DNA of 5,135 nt, from the NCBI GenBank assembly GCA_026985975.1, contig JALSPL010000055.1, positions 1 through 5,135 on the forward strand, in the 5' to 3' direction. Of this stretch, positions 1 through 5,135 are shown piece by piece. Source of the stretch: Anaerolineae bacterium. Lineage in GTDB: Bacteria; Chloroflexota; Anaerolineae; J102. The notes beneath the pieces are model-generated. The model worked only from the letters and a program-made list of their open reading frames with translations. It was not told where the DNA came from and did no database searches. Made by a program: the position numbers and the translations under genes. The stretch's first letter is position 1. Every line of letters begins with the position of its first letter.

Positions 1-541
1 CGGGCCGGTCGGGGCCCAGTTCGCGGGCGATGTCCGCCAGCAGCGAGGGCAGACGCCGGGGTGATTCATAAAAGATGAGGACGCCCGGCTCGGATTTCAG
101 GCTCTGTAGCAGCTCGGTTCGGGGCTTGGCCTTGCGCGGCGGAAATCCCAAAAAAGTGAAGCGATCGGTGAGCAGGCCCGACGCGGTGAGCGCCGTCAGA
201 AAAGCGCTGGGGCCCGGGATCGGCACGGGTTGAAATCCGGCCTCGATGGCGGCCCGCACCAGTTGATAGCCGGGATCGGAGATGACGGGGGCGCCGGCGT
301 CGCTGACCAGGGCCACTGATTCGTCGTTGGCCAGTCTGTTCAGGATGTTCTGAACTTTAGCAGACTCGTTGTGCTCGTGCAGACTGATGAGGGGCTTGCG
401 GATGTCGTAGCGGGCCAGCAACCTGCCTGTGTGACGCGTATCCTCGGCCGCGATGACATCCACCTCTTTCAGAACGCGTAATGCTCGCAAGGTGATGTCT
501 TCGAGATTGCCGATGGGGGTGAAAACGAGGTAGAGGGTCAT
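1..541 (-). CDS. rsmI: RsmI, 16S rRNA (cytidine1402-2'-O)-methyltransferase, 3' part outside window
   Basis: This cytoplasmic SAM-dependent enzyme 2'-O-methylates C1402 of 16S rRNA in the ribosomal P site. I translated 180 codons from the ATG at 541-539; the frame stays open to the window edge. The family is about 280-290 residues, so roughly the last third is missing. Family motifs appear in order: TPIGNLEDIT (residues 8-17), AAEDTRHT (31-38), HEHNE (55-59), VSDAGAPVISDPG (79-91), PIPGPSA (107-113) and FYESPRRL (157-164). These are the signature blocks of the RsmI branch of the tetrapyrrole-methylase fold (established family knowledge). The usual SDAGTP is SDAGAP here, a mild change. The start overlaps the stop of the upstream membrane-protein gene as ATGA and I see no Shine-Dalgarno before it, so translation is probably coupled to that gene (inference). 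Identification is very secure. Confidence 0.96.
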   Translation of the reverse strand, partial: MTLYLVFTPIGNLEDITLRALRVLKEVDVIAAEDTRHTGRLLARYDIRKPLISLHEHNESAKVQNILNRLANDESVALVSDAGAPVISDPGYQLVRAAIEAGFQPVPIPGPSAFLTALTASGLLTDRFTFLGFPPRKAKPRTELLQSLKSEPGVLIFYESPRRLPSLLADIARELGPDRP

Positions 542-1872
542 TGTTGCGGATTGTTTTCTGCCGGGGGCGGCGCTTTGTAAAAAAGCTCGATGTGGATGCC
601 ATCGCCGCGGACTTCCGCTCTAGGGAAAACGCCGGTCGCATCCCAGACGGCGACATCCTGGTTGAGGCCGTCGGCGATGACGTCCAGGTTGGCTCCGACG
701 TAGATGCCGGTCACCGCCCACCCCATGATCAATCGATCCATGGCCACCCGGCCCGCGGGCTGCTGATCTTCGGGCAGCGTGGCCACATAAGCGTTCATCT
801 CGTTGTGGAGGGCGACAATGGCGTCGCGCAGGGCGATGCCGATGGCCGGGCGTTCAGCCGTCCAGTTGGCGACCAGGGGGACGCCGTAAAGGCCGCTGGC
901 GGCCCGATATTTGATGGCCAACCATTGCACCTCGTCGAAGGTTATCCGGGCCCGATCATCCCCGTTCATTTCCTCCCGAGCCAGTTGTTCCCGATAATAA
1001 ACCTGACGACCCAGATCTTCGTCGATGAGGCTGTTCTCCAGGTTGCGGGCGGCTGCGGCCGAGGCGGCGCCGCCGCGTTGGCCCCAGTCGTCCACATAAA
1101 ACTGTGCGGCATCCTGACGTTCTTTTTGTAGCTTGGCGATGGCTTCGGGATAGACGAGGGGTTTCTGCAAGATGGGGGCCAGCGGGAAGGTCGGGAGAGA
1201 CGCGGGCGCGTAATCCAGCACCGGAATGGCGCTGATGGCCTGACCGCGGGCGATGTCGCCAAGCTGGATGTAATGCTTGCCGATGTCCGTCAGCAGCGTC
1301 TTGCGTAGCGCTGGCGTCAGTTCGGGGCTGAATTGGGCGATGGTCAGCGCCTGTTCCAGATTTTGGACGGCGTTTTCTTTCTCTTTTAGATCTGTCCAGC
1401 CTTCGGCTGTCTGCACGAGGATTTGCGCTCGCAAATAGTCGGGCAGGTCTGGTAGAACCATGGCCAGGTTCGCTGTGTATTGCAAAAAGATGCGGGCGTC
1501 GGCCTGGCGCTCGATGGGGATGAAGCGATGCGCCAGCACATTCATCCAGCCCAGGCGCTGATTGGAGGGCAGATTGGGGGTGAGCAGGGTGATGGCAGCG
1601 GCCGTATCCAGCTCGTCAGTGGCCATGGCCTGACGATAAACCAGGTCGGGGGGGGCTCCCGCCAGAGACCACACCGCCAGACCGGCGGAGATGCGTTGCG
1701 GTTCGGGCATCTCCCAGGGCGTTTTCCACAGAGCCGAGGTCGGACTGTAACTGATTTTGACGTATGCGACAATCGCGCCTACGCCAATAGCAAGCAGGAC
1801 GAAAAGCAGGACGATCAGCGCCCAGAAGATGGGCGGTGGGCGGCGGCGGGCGGGGATGGGGGCGGCGGGCAT
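538..1872 (-). CDS. Uncharacterised protein with one N-terminal membrane anchor and a helical extracytoplasmic region
   Basis: I do not recognise a named family. The 444-residue product opens with a short basic, proline-rich stretch (RRRPPP at 9-14), then a strongly hydrophobic segment at about 15-38. This suggests a signal anchor with the arginines inside and about 400 residues outside (inference). The body is mostly helical. Residues ~150-212 (e.g. NAVQNLEQALTIA, then HYIQLGDIARGQAI) resemble degenerate TPR-type helix pairs. A low-complexity Ala run (ASAAAARNLENS) lies mid-protein, and the C-terminus is Pro/Asn/Gln-rich (PPPAENNPQQ). There is no lipobox cysteine, catalytic motif or second membrane span. 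The gene starts 19 bases after the hydrolase stop, without an obvious Shine-Dalgarno, and its TGA overlaps the rsmI ATG by four bases. It may be a scaffold or envelope protein, but no function should be assigned. A G8 run at 1648-1655 lies in the coding region. The reading frame itself is well supported by length and packing. Confidence 0.85.
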   Translation of the reverse strand: MPAAPIPARRRPPPIFWALIVLLFVLLAIGVGAIVAYVKISYSPTSALWKTPWEMPEPQRISAGLAVWSLAGAPPDLVYRQAMATDELDTAAAITLLTPNLPSNQRLGWMNVLAHRFIPIERQADARIFLQYTANLAMVLPDLPDYLRAQILVQTAEGWTDLKEKENAVQNLEQALTIAQFSPELTPALRKTLLTDIGKHYIQLGDIARGQAISAIPVLDYAPASLPTFPLAPILQKPLVYPEAIAKLQKERQDAAQFYVDDWGQRGGAASAAAARNLENSLIDEDLGRQVYYREQLAREEMNGDDRARITFDEVQWLAIKYRAASGLYGVPLVANWTAERPAIGIALRDAIVALHNEMNAYVATLPEDQQPAGRVAMDRLIMGWAVTGIYVGANLDVIADGLNQDVAVWDATGVFPRAEVRGDGIHIELFYKAPPPAENNPQQ

Positions 1873-1891
1873 GATGTCGGGAAGTCGGACG

Positions 1892-2539
1892 TCAGTCGAC
1901 CCAGAGATTGGGCGCAGCGAAAGGGTTGTGGCGGCGTTCGTGGCCTACCGTGGTGAAGGGACCGTGGCCGGGAAAGAGGGTGTAGTCGTCGGGCAGGGTG
2001 AAAATTTGCTCGTTGATGGCCCGGATGAGTTGACTGTGACTGCCCCCGGGCAGATCGGTGCGCCCGACGCTTTCGCGAAAGACCGTATCTCCCACCCAGG
2101 CCCGGCGGCCCGAATGATCCACGAAGATGATGGAGCCGGGCGAGTGGCCGGGGACATGGCGGATTTCCAGGCTGTCATCTCCCAGCGTCAACTTGTCGCC
2201 ATGAGCAAGATAGCTGTCTACTGCTGGCGGCGGGCCCCATTCCCAGCCCAGCCATGTTTTGACGGCCACGGGCGTATAATCCAGCACCGGCTGTTCGTCT
2301 CGATGTAGATGAAAGGTTGCGTCCGTTTTGTTCTTGATGTCGGGAACGGCGAGGACGTGATCAAAATGGGCGTGGGTGTTGATGATGCGGGTGAGACGGG
2401 CGCCGGTTGTTTCCAGCAAGTGCATGATGTCGTTGAGGTTGCCGCCCGGGTCGATGAGCCAGCCCTCGTCGCTCTTGGCATCGACCAGAAGAAAGCAGTT
2501 GACGCGCAGCGGCCCCACGGTAAGATGATGGATGTTCAT
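1892..2539 (-). CDS. Metallo-beta-lactamase-fold hydrolase, glyoxalase II / YcbL type
   Basis: A 215-residue single-domain, probably cytoplasmic metal-dependent hydrolase. The dinuclear-metal signature is complete: THAHFDH at 55-61 (ligands H56, H58, D60, H61), H132 in HVPGHSPGS, D151 in GDTVF and H192 in FPGHGPFTTVGHE. The pattern of small size, VNCFLL near the N-terminus, IDPGG at 29-33 and GRTDLPGGS at 159-167 fits the YcbL-like/glyoxalase II-related hydrolases that act on S-lactoylglutathione or other thioesters (family knowledge). It lacks the long C-terminal substrate domain of full glyoxalase II, so the substrate is open. The position after the HxHxDH block that is usually glycine (DHxxG) is alanine here (DHVLAV). 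The gene begins four bases after the glgA stop and no Shine-Dalgarno is evident, which suggests re-initiation within the operon (inference). Family certain; exact substrate unknown. Confidence 0.93.
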   Translation of the reverse strand: MNIHHLTVGPLRVNCFLLVDAKSDEGWLIDPGGNLNDIMHLLETTGARLTRIINTHAHFDHVLAVPDIKNKTDATFHLHRDEQPVLDYTPVAVKTWLGWEWGPPPAVDSYLAHGDKLTLGDDSLEIRHVPGHSPGSIIFVDHSGRRAWVGDTVFRESVGRTDLPGGSHSQLIRAINEQIFTLPDDYTLFPGHGPFTTVGHERRHNPFAAPNLWVD

Positions 2540-2543
2540 GGTT

Positions 2544-4022
2544 TTATGATTCCGGGCGTCCGGTGAGTTTGAGAGAACGCGCCCGGCGGTAAAGGCGGTG
2601 ATAGGCCCGGGCCGCGGCGTCCACCGAATAATCGCGGGTCATGGCTTCGTTTTGAATGTCCCGCCAGATGTCGGGGTGATGGTGGATTTCGATGGCCCGC
2701 ACCACTGCGGCGTAGAGCGCCATGCAGTCATAAGGCGCAAAAGTGAAGCCGGTTCCGGTGTGGGGAGGTTTGTGATCGGCCACGGTGTCTTTGAGGCCGC
2801 CGGTGGCATGAACGACCGGCACAGCGCCATAGCGCATGGCCTTGAGCTGATCCAGGCCGCCGGGTTCGTGCCGCGAGGGCATGAGGAAGATGTCGCTGCC
2901 GGCGTAAATGCGCCGGGCCAGGGATTCATCGTAGCCGGCGTGGTAGGCAAGCTGGCGGGGATAGCGTTGCTGTAGATCGTCAAGGATGTGGTGATAACGC
3001 TGATCGCCAGAGCCCATGATGGCGAATTGCACCGGCAGCAGTCGCAGCATCGGCTCCAGAACAGCGGTGAGAATGTCGAAGCCTTTCTGATCGGTGATGC
3101 GAGATGTCAAGCCGATAACGATGGCGTCGGCGTCGATTTCAAGCCCCATCCGCTCTTGTAAATCGCGTTTGCAAATCTGCTTGCCTGTCAGATCGTCGCT
3201 GCTGAAACGGGCGGGCAGCGCTGTATCTGTTGCGGGATTCCATGCTTCGACGTCAATGCCGTTGAGGATGCCGAAGAGGCGCTCACTGCGATCCCGCAGG
3301 ATGGGATCCAGGCCCTCCCCGAATTCGGGCGTCTGGATTTCTCGGGCGTAGGAGGGGCTGACGGTGGTGATGATGTCGGCGAAGATGATGCCGCGACCCA
3401 TCATGCTCACCACCTGATTGAGGCTGGGGGCGATGTCGGGGTGGGCGATAAAGCCATGCTGTTCGATGCCCGCAATTTGCAGCACCCGATAGCCAAAGAT
3501 GCCCTGGTAGCCCAGATTGTGTATGGTGTAGACGACTGCGGTGCGGGCGAAGAAGGGATCATCTTTGTAGGTGGTGCGCAGCCAGTTGGGGATCAATGCG
3601 GTTTGCCACTCGTTGCAGTGGAGAACGTCGGGCCGCCAGTCGAGATGTCGCGCCGCCTCCAGGCTGGCGCGGCTGTAAAAGACGAAGCGCTCGCCATCGT
3701 CGGGGAAGGAGTAGATGCCCTGGCGAGAGCCGAAGAACCGTTGATGCTCGATGAAATAGATAGGGAGGTCGGGATCGGGCGCCCGCCACAGGCTGGCCCA
3801 TTCCACATCGTTTTCGAAAGGGACGGGAAAATGCGCCAGCACCCGTTTCAGTCCCAGTTTTTCGGGATTGATCAAGCCGTAGCGGGGCAGGATGACGCGT
3901 ATATCATCGCCCAGCCTGCGGATGGCCCGCGGCAGGGCCGCGGCCACCTGGGCCAGGCCGCCAGTGGCAGCGTAGGGCAGGATTTCGGCGCTGAGGTAGA
4001 GAATGTTCAGCGAATCAGACAT
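2544..4022 (-). CDS. glgA: Glycogen/starch synthase-like glycosyltransferase, GT5 family
   Basis: A 492-residue GT-B fold enzyme expected to transfer glucose from ADP-glucose to the end of an alpha-1,4-glucan. Length and order fit GlgA: N-terminal starch-synthase domain (~5-240) with LYLSAEILPYAATGGLAQV, then IHNLGYQGIFG (167-177, with the conserved His168), TTVSPSYAREI, and GILNGIDVEAWNP (251-263); C-terminal nucleotide-binding domain with SRITDQKGFD (307-316, Arg308 and Lys313), PSRHEPGGLDQLKAMRYG (382-399, catalytic-region Glu386) and TGGLKDTV. Several positions differ from canonical GlgA: KTGGLADV reads ATGGLAQV (Lys to Ala19, Asp to Gln25), H-x-H/N-D-W-H reads HCNEWQ (135-140) and EPCGL reads EPGGL. 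It is therefore clearly GT5, but donor or acceptor preference may differ. The start is chosen from a good Shine-Dalgarno. It lies just after the rpmF terminator and heads a tightly packed four-gene run. Confidence 0.93.
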   Translation of the reverse strand: MSDSLNILYLSAEILPYAATGGLAQVAAALPRAIRRLGDDIRVILPRYGLINPEKLGLKRVLAHFPVPFENDVEWASLWRAPDPDLPIYFIEHQRFFGSRQGIYSFPDDGERFVFYSRASLEAARHLDWRPDVLHCNEWQTALIPNWLRTTYKDDPFFARTAVVYTIHNLGYQGIFGYRVLQIAGIEQHGFIAHPDIAPSLNQVVSMMGRGIIFADIITTVSPSYAREIQTPEFGEGLDPILRDRSERLFGILNGIDVEAWNPATDTALPARFSSDDLTGKQICKRDLQERMGLEIDADAIVIGLTSRITDQKGFDILTAVLEPMLRLLPVQFAIMGSGDQRYHHILDDLQQRYPRQLAYHAGYDESLARRIYAGSDIFLMPSRHEPGGLDQLKAMRYGAVPVVHATGGLKDTVADHKPPHTGTGFTFAPYDCMALYAAVVRAIEIHHHPDIWRDIQNEAMTRDYSVDAAARAYHRLYRRARSLKLTGRPES

Positions 4023-4029
4023 GGGACGA

Positions 4030-4033
4030 TCCT
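4030..4033 (-). promoter_or_regulatory. Shine-Dalgarno of glgA
   Basis: AGGA reads on the minus strand seven bases before the ATG at 4022-4020, the only good ribosome-binding site in the glgA-to-rsmI run. It supports this ATG as the true start. The overlapping hexamer TAGGAT (4034-4029) also resembles a -10 box, so a leaderless reading cannot be excluded. Confidence 0.7.
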
Positions 4034-4055
4034 ATCGCATTCCGTTCGGATGCAC

Positions 4056-4085
4056 AAAAAGGGAACAGACGTGGCGTCCGTTCCC
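4056..4085 (-). terminator. Intrinsic terminator after rpmF
   Basis: On the minus strand the RNA folds as GGGAAC (4085-4080), one C/A mismatch, GACG (4078-4075), a three-base loop, CGTC (4071-4068) and GTTCCC (4066-4061), directly followed by UUUUU (4060-4056). A 10-base-pair stem with a tight loop and a U tract is a textbook Rho-independent terminator. It lies 72 bases past the rpmF stop and separates rpmF from glgA. Confidence 0.9.
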
Positions 4086-4156
4086 TCTCGATGATGAGCC
4101 TTGGTTGGGTTATGGGCGGACGCGTTGACATCCGCCAAAAGCTGCCGTCTGGCGTT

Positions 4157-4345
4157 TTAGCTTTCTTCTTCGACTTCGAAGACCTGCCGACCGCGATAGG
4201 TTCCGCAGTAGGGGCACACCTGATGCGGGGGGATCTTGGCTTTGCAACTGGGGCAGGTGATGAGGTGGACGCGACTCAGGGCGTCGTGGGCGCGACGGCG
4301 ATTGCGGCGGCCTTTGGAAAGCTTTTGTTTGGGATGGGGAGTCAT
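4157..4345 (-). CDS. rpmF: Large ribosomal subunit protein bL32
   Basis: A 62-residue basic protein of the 50S subunit. The N-terminal half has the bL32 hallmark SKGRRNRRRAH (10-20), followed by a zinc ribbon: CPSC (31-34) and CPYC (44-47), all four cysteines present, so it is the zinc-binding C+ form. The acidic tail FEVEEES ends the protein. Length matches the family (about 55-65). The ATG at 4345-4343 is preceded by a strong Shine-Dalgarno. The upstream gene on the same strand is a YceD/DUF177 protein, the common rpmF partner in bacteria, but here a 486-bp repeat-filled gap separates them. A strong terminator follows downstream. Confidence 0.97.
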   Translation of the reverse strand: MTPHPKQKLSKGRRNRRRAHDALSRVHLITCPSCKAKIPPHQVCPYCGTYRGRQVFEVEEES

Positions 4346-4355
4346 GATTCGTAAT

Positions 4356-4360
4356 CTCCT
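4356..4360 (-). promoter_or_regulatory. Shine-Dalgarno of rpmF
   Basis: AGGAG on the minus strand, ten bases before the rpmF ATG. It is a near-perfect anti-SSU match and sits directly after the T-rich end of the 14-bp tandem repeat, so the repeat lies in or just upstream of the 5' leader of rpmF. Confidence 0.8.
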
Positions 4361-4370
4361 GGTATAAAAA

Positions 4371-4401
4371 AGTAATCAGTAAGCAGTAATCAGTAAGCAG
4401 T
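4371..4401. repeat. 14-bp tandem repeat, two copies plus partial
   Basis: AGTAATCAGTAAGC occurs at 4371-4384 and identically at 4385-4398, followed by AGT (4399-4401). Each unit is itself built from AGTAA words. The array lies 11 bases upstream of the rpmF Shine-Dalgarno. The AAGCAG words inside it match those at the ends of the larger repeat units next to it. Confidence 0.9.
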
Positions 4402-4490
4402 CGCCATGAACACCAGCTCACCAATAAGGATGAAAATGAGCAAGTCAATCTGGCGGGACAGCCAGGCCCGTAAAACGTAATGCGTGAGGC

Positions 4491-4522
4491 GTAATGCGTA
4501 ATGCGTAATGCGTAATGCGTAA
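4491..4522. repeat. GTAATGC heptamer tandem array
   Basis: Four perfect GTAATGC units (4491-4518) run into GTAA. In the opposite direction the array reads GCATTAC, and since 7 is not a multiple of 3 every frame gives a THYALRI-type periodic peptide. It is far more A/T-rich than the neighbouring genes and is almost certainly non-coding. Confidence 0.95.
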
Positions 4523-4553
4523 AATCGCTACGTTTTACGTTTTTACGCATTAC
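4512..4553. repeat. Perfect 13-bp inverted repeat in copy 1
   Basis: GTAATGCGTAAAA (4512-4524) is the exact reverse complement of TTTTACGCATTAC (4541-4553), with a 16-base loop. On either strand it would form a stable but A/U-rich hairpin. No U tract follows it on the minus strand, so it is not a classic terminator. Confidence 0.85.
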
Positions 4554-4708
4554 ATCCCTCGCTGCTGCGGCCAACGTGGCCGTGAGGACTTTTTGCCTTG
4601 CGTCTTTTTCCTTTTGACTTATTTACGAAGCAGGCGCCATGAGCGATTGCACGCCAATAAGGATGAAAATGAGTAAGCCAATCTGGCGGGACAGCCAAGC
4701 CCATAAAA

Positions 4709-4758
4709 CGTAATGCGTATGGCGTAAGGACCTCACGTTTTACGTTTTACGCATTACG
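4709..4758. repeat. Interrupted inverted repeat in copy 2
   Basis: CGTAATGCGTA (4709-4719) pairs with TACGCATTACG (4748-4758); after three unpaired bases on each side, CGTAA (4723-4727) pairs with TTACG (4740-4744), leaving a 12-base loop. It occupies the same place in the unit as the 4512-4553 palindrome of copy 1 and shares its right-arm words, so the ability to fold is kept while the sequence differs. Confidence 0.8.
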
Positions 4759-4775
4759 TGGTTGAGCGCCAGGCC

Positions 4776-4817
4776 AACGTTGGCTTCGAGAGCGTCTCTG
4801 CAAACGACGCCAACGTT
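4776..4817. repeat. Stem-loop just past the yceD stop
   Basis: AACGTTGGC (4776-4784) pairs with GCCAACGTT (4809-4817), with a nested GAGA-GCG-TCTC hairpin (4788-4798) in the loop. The left arm also lies in a 12-bp perfect palindrome GCCAACGTTGGC (4773-4784). It starts 15 bases after the yceD stop on the transcribed strand. No T tract follows in that direction, so it may protect the mRNA 3' end or pause transcription rather than be a standard intrinsic terminator (inference). Confidence 0.6.
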
Positions 4818-4831
4818 TATTTACGAAGCAG

Positions 4832-5135
4832 TTACGAGACGTCCTGGTTTTTTTCCAGAAAGAGGCTGAGGGCCGCCCAACGGGGATCGATATCCTCGAC
4901 TTGGCAGGTGCAGGTTTCGATATTGAGATTGGCGCCGCAGACAGGGCAAAATCCTTTGCAATCGGGCCGACAAAGGGGCGTCATGGGCAGAGCCAACAGA
5001 ATGGACTGCCGCAGAATCTCGCGCAGATCGAGAATGTGATGTTCGTCGATAAGCAGGGCCTGGTCCTCGTCTTCATCGCCCGTCTGCAGCGGCTGTCCGG
5101 TGGCGAGATCGACGGTGGGGATAAATGCCTCTTCG
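4832..5135 (-). CDS. yceD: YceD/DUF177 family protein, C-terminal part (5' end outside window)
   Basis: I translated 100 codons before the TAA at 4834-4832; the frame stays open to the window edge, so the start is missing. The visible part has an acidic stretch (GDEDEDQ at ~19-25 of the fragment), a helix DLREILRQSILLALPM, and the family's cysteine cluster PLCRPDCKGFCPVCGANLN followed by CTC: six Cys at fragment positions 55, 59, 63, 66, 75 and 77, a likely metal-binding knuckle. A Trp-containing end (DPRWAALSLFLEK) closes it. This is the DUF177/YceD signature, typically encoded directly upstream of rpmF and linked to 23S rRNA/ribosome assembly in bacteria and plastids (family knowledge). About 60-80 N-terminal residues should lie beyond the window. 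Confidence 0.92.
   Translation of the reverse strand, partial: EEAFIPTVDLATGQPLQTGDEDEDQALLIDEHHILDLREILRQSILLALPMTPLCRPDCKGFCPVCGANLNIETCTCQVEDIDPRWAALSLFLEKNQDVS

Larger units (their letters stand above)
4402..4634. repeat. Long repeat unit, copy 1 (rpmF-proximal)
   Basis: This ~233-bp unit begins CGCCATGA and contains a 65-bp core (4421-4485) matching copy 2 (4654-4718) at all but four positions, with no gaps. The core starts at the same offset of 19 in both copies. After the core come a heptamer array, a perfect 13-bp inverted repeat, a small GGCCA-ACG-TGGCC hairpin (4569-4581), a T-rich stretch, and a 15-bp end word TTATTTACGAAGCAG (4619-4633) that recurs at the end of copy 2. No transposase or recognisable gene is inside. 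It looks like a non-autonomous dispersed or MITE-like element (inference); no target-site duplication is proven. Confidence 0.8.
4635..4831. repeat. Long repeat unit, copy 2 (yceD-proximal)
   Basis: A second copy of the unit, about 197 bp, starting CGCCATGA and ending in the 15-bp word TTATTTACGAAGCAG (4817-4831), which abuts the yceD stop codon. The 65-bp core 4654-4718 matches copy 1 except at four transitions. Its palindrome (4709-4758) replaces the heptamer array of copy 1, and GGCCAACGT (4772-4780) aligns with the same word at 4569-4577. The shared ends and internal order show that the two units are homologous and arranged head to tail. Confidence 0.8.

Noticed and set aside
541..1131. 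196-codon plus-strand open frame opposite the membrane-protein gene
   Set aside because: It is the antisense shadow of a GC-rich gene. The minus frame has a membrane anchor, full operon packing and an ATGA junction; the plus frame shows no domain.
1757..2308. 183-codon plus-strand frame opposite the hydrolase
   Set aside because: It lies antisense to a hydrolase whose metal-binding motifs are all intact on the minus strand, and it has no recognisable motif or start signal.
3441..4094. 217-codon plus-strand frame opposite glgA
   Set aside because: It is the antisense shadow of the conserved N-terminal GT5 domain. It runs through the glgA start and the rpmF terminator and has no family features.
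4115..4136. GGCGGA...TCCGCC inverted repeat as a second terminator after rpmF
   Set aside because: In the direction of transcription the T run precedes the hairpin and no T tract follows it. The 4056-4085 structure is far better.
4440..4465. TTGACT on the minus strand in repeat copy 1 as a -35 box for rpmF
   Set aside because: No acceptable -10 hexamer follows at 15-19 bases, and copy 2 has TTGGCT in the same place.
4110..4574. 154-codon minus-strand frame (MAAAARDV...) covering the repeat and rpmF
   Set aside because: It is the periodic heptamer repeat read as peptide, followed by an off-frame reading of rpmF. There is no ribosome-binding site and it has no protein-like composition; rpmF in the other frame is certain.
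4371..4831. Possible CRISPR array from the repeated words
   Set aside because: There are only two long units plus micro-tandem arrays. There is no regular 25-40 bp repeat alternating with unique spacers and no cas gene.

Overview
The window is GC-rich bacterial DNA. All six genes I can support lie on the minus strand, so transcription runs from high to low coordinates. The organism is probably a member of the Chloroflexota (Anaerolineae/Caldilineae-like). I infer this from the protein styles and from intergenic repeats built on GTAATGC, which read as 'RITHYALRITHYA'-type junk peptide, a pattern I remember from such genomes. No phylogenetic marker proves it.

Layout in transcription order: (1) 5135-4832, the C-terminal 100 residues of a YceD/DUF177 protein (5' end outside the window). 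(2) 4831-4346, a 486-bp gene-free stretch made of two copies of a ~200-230 bp repeat unit with long A/T-rich palindromes, a heptamer tandem array and a 14-bp tandem repeat. (3) 4345-4157, rpmF (ribosomal protein bL32, four-cysteine zinc ribbon), with a strong Shine-Dalgarno and followed by a clear intrinsic terminator (4085-4056). (4) 4022-2544, a glgA-like GT5 glycogen/starch synthase with several unusual residues at canonical active-site motifs. (5) 2539-1892, a metallo-beta-lactamase-fold hydrolase of the glyoxalase II/YcbL type. (6) 1872-538, an unrecognised 444-residue protein with one N-terminal membrane anchor. (7) 541-1, the first 180 residues of RsmI (16S rRNA C1402 2'-O-methyltransferase), cut by the window edge.

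The yceD-rpmF pair is a classic bacterial neighbourhood, here pried apart by repeat DNA. glgA, the hydrolase, the membrane protein and rsmI are packed with gaps of 4 and 19 bases and one 4-base ATGA overlap, so they look like one operon that starts just after the rpmF terminator. The functions are heterogeneous: storage polysaccharide, thioester/small-molecule hydrolysis, an envelope-anchored unknown, and rRNA modification.

I see no CRISPR array, tRNA, rRNA, transposase or phage gene. The points most worth a second look are the repeat-filled yceD-rpmF gap, the altered GlgA motifs, and the membrane protein coupled to rsmI.
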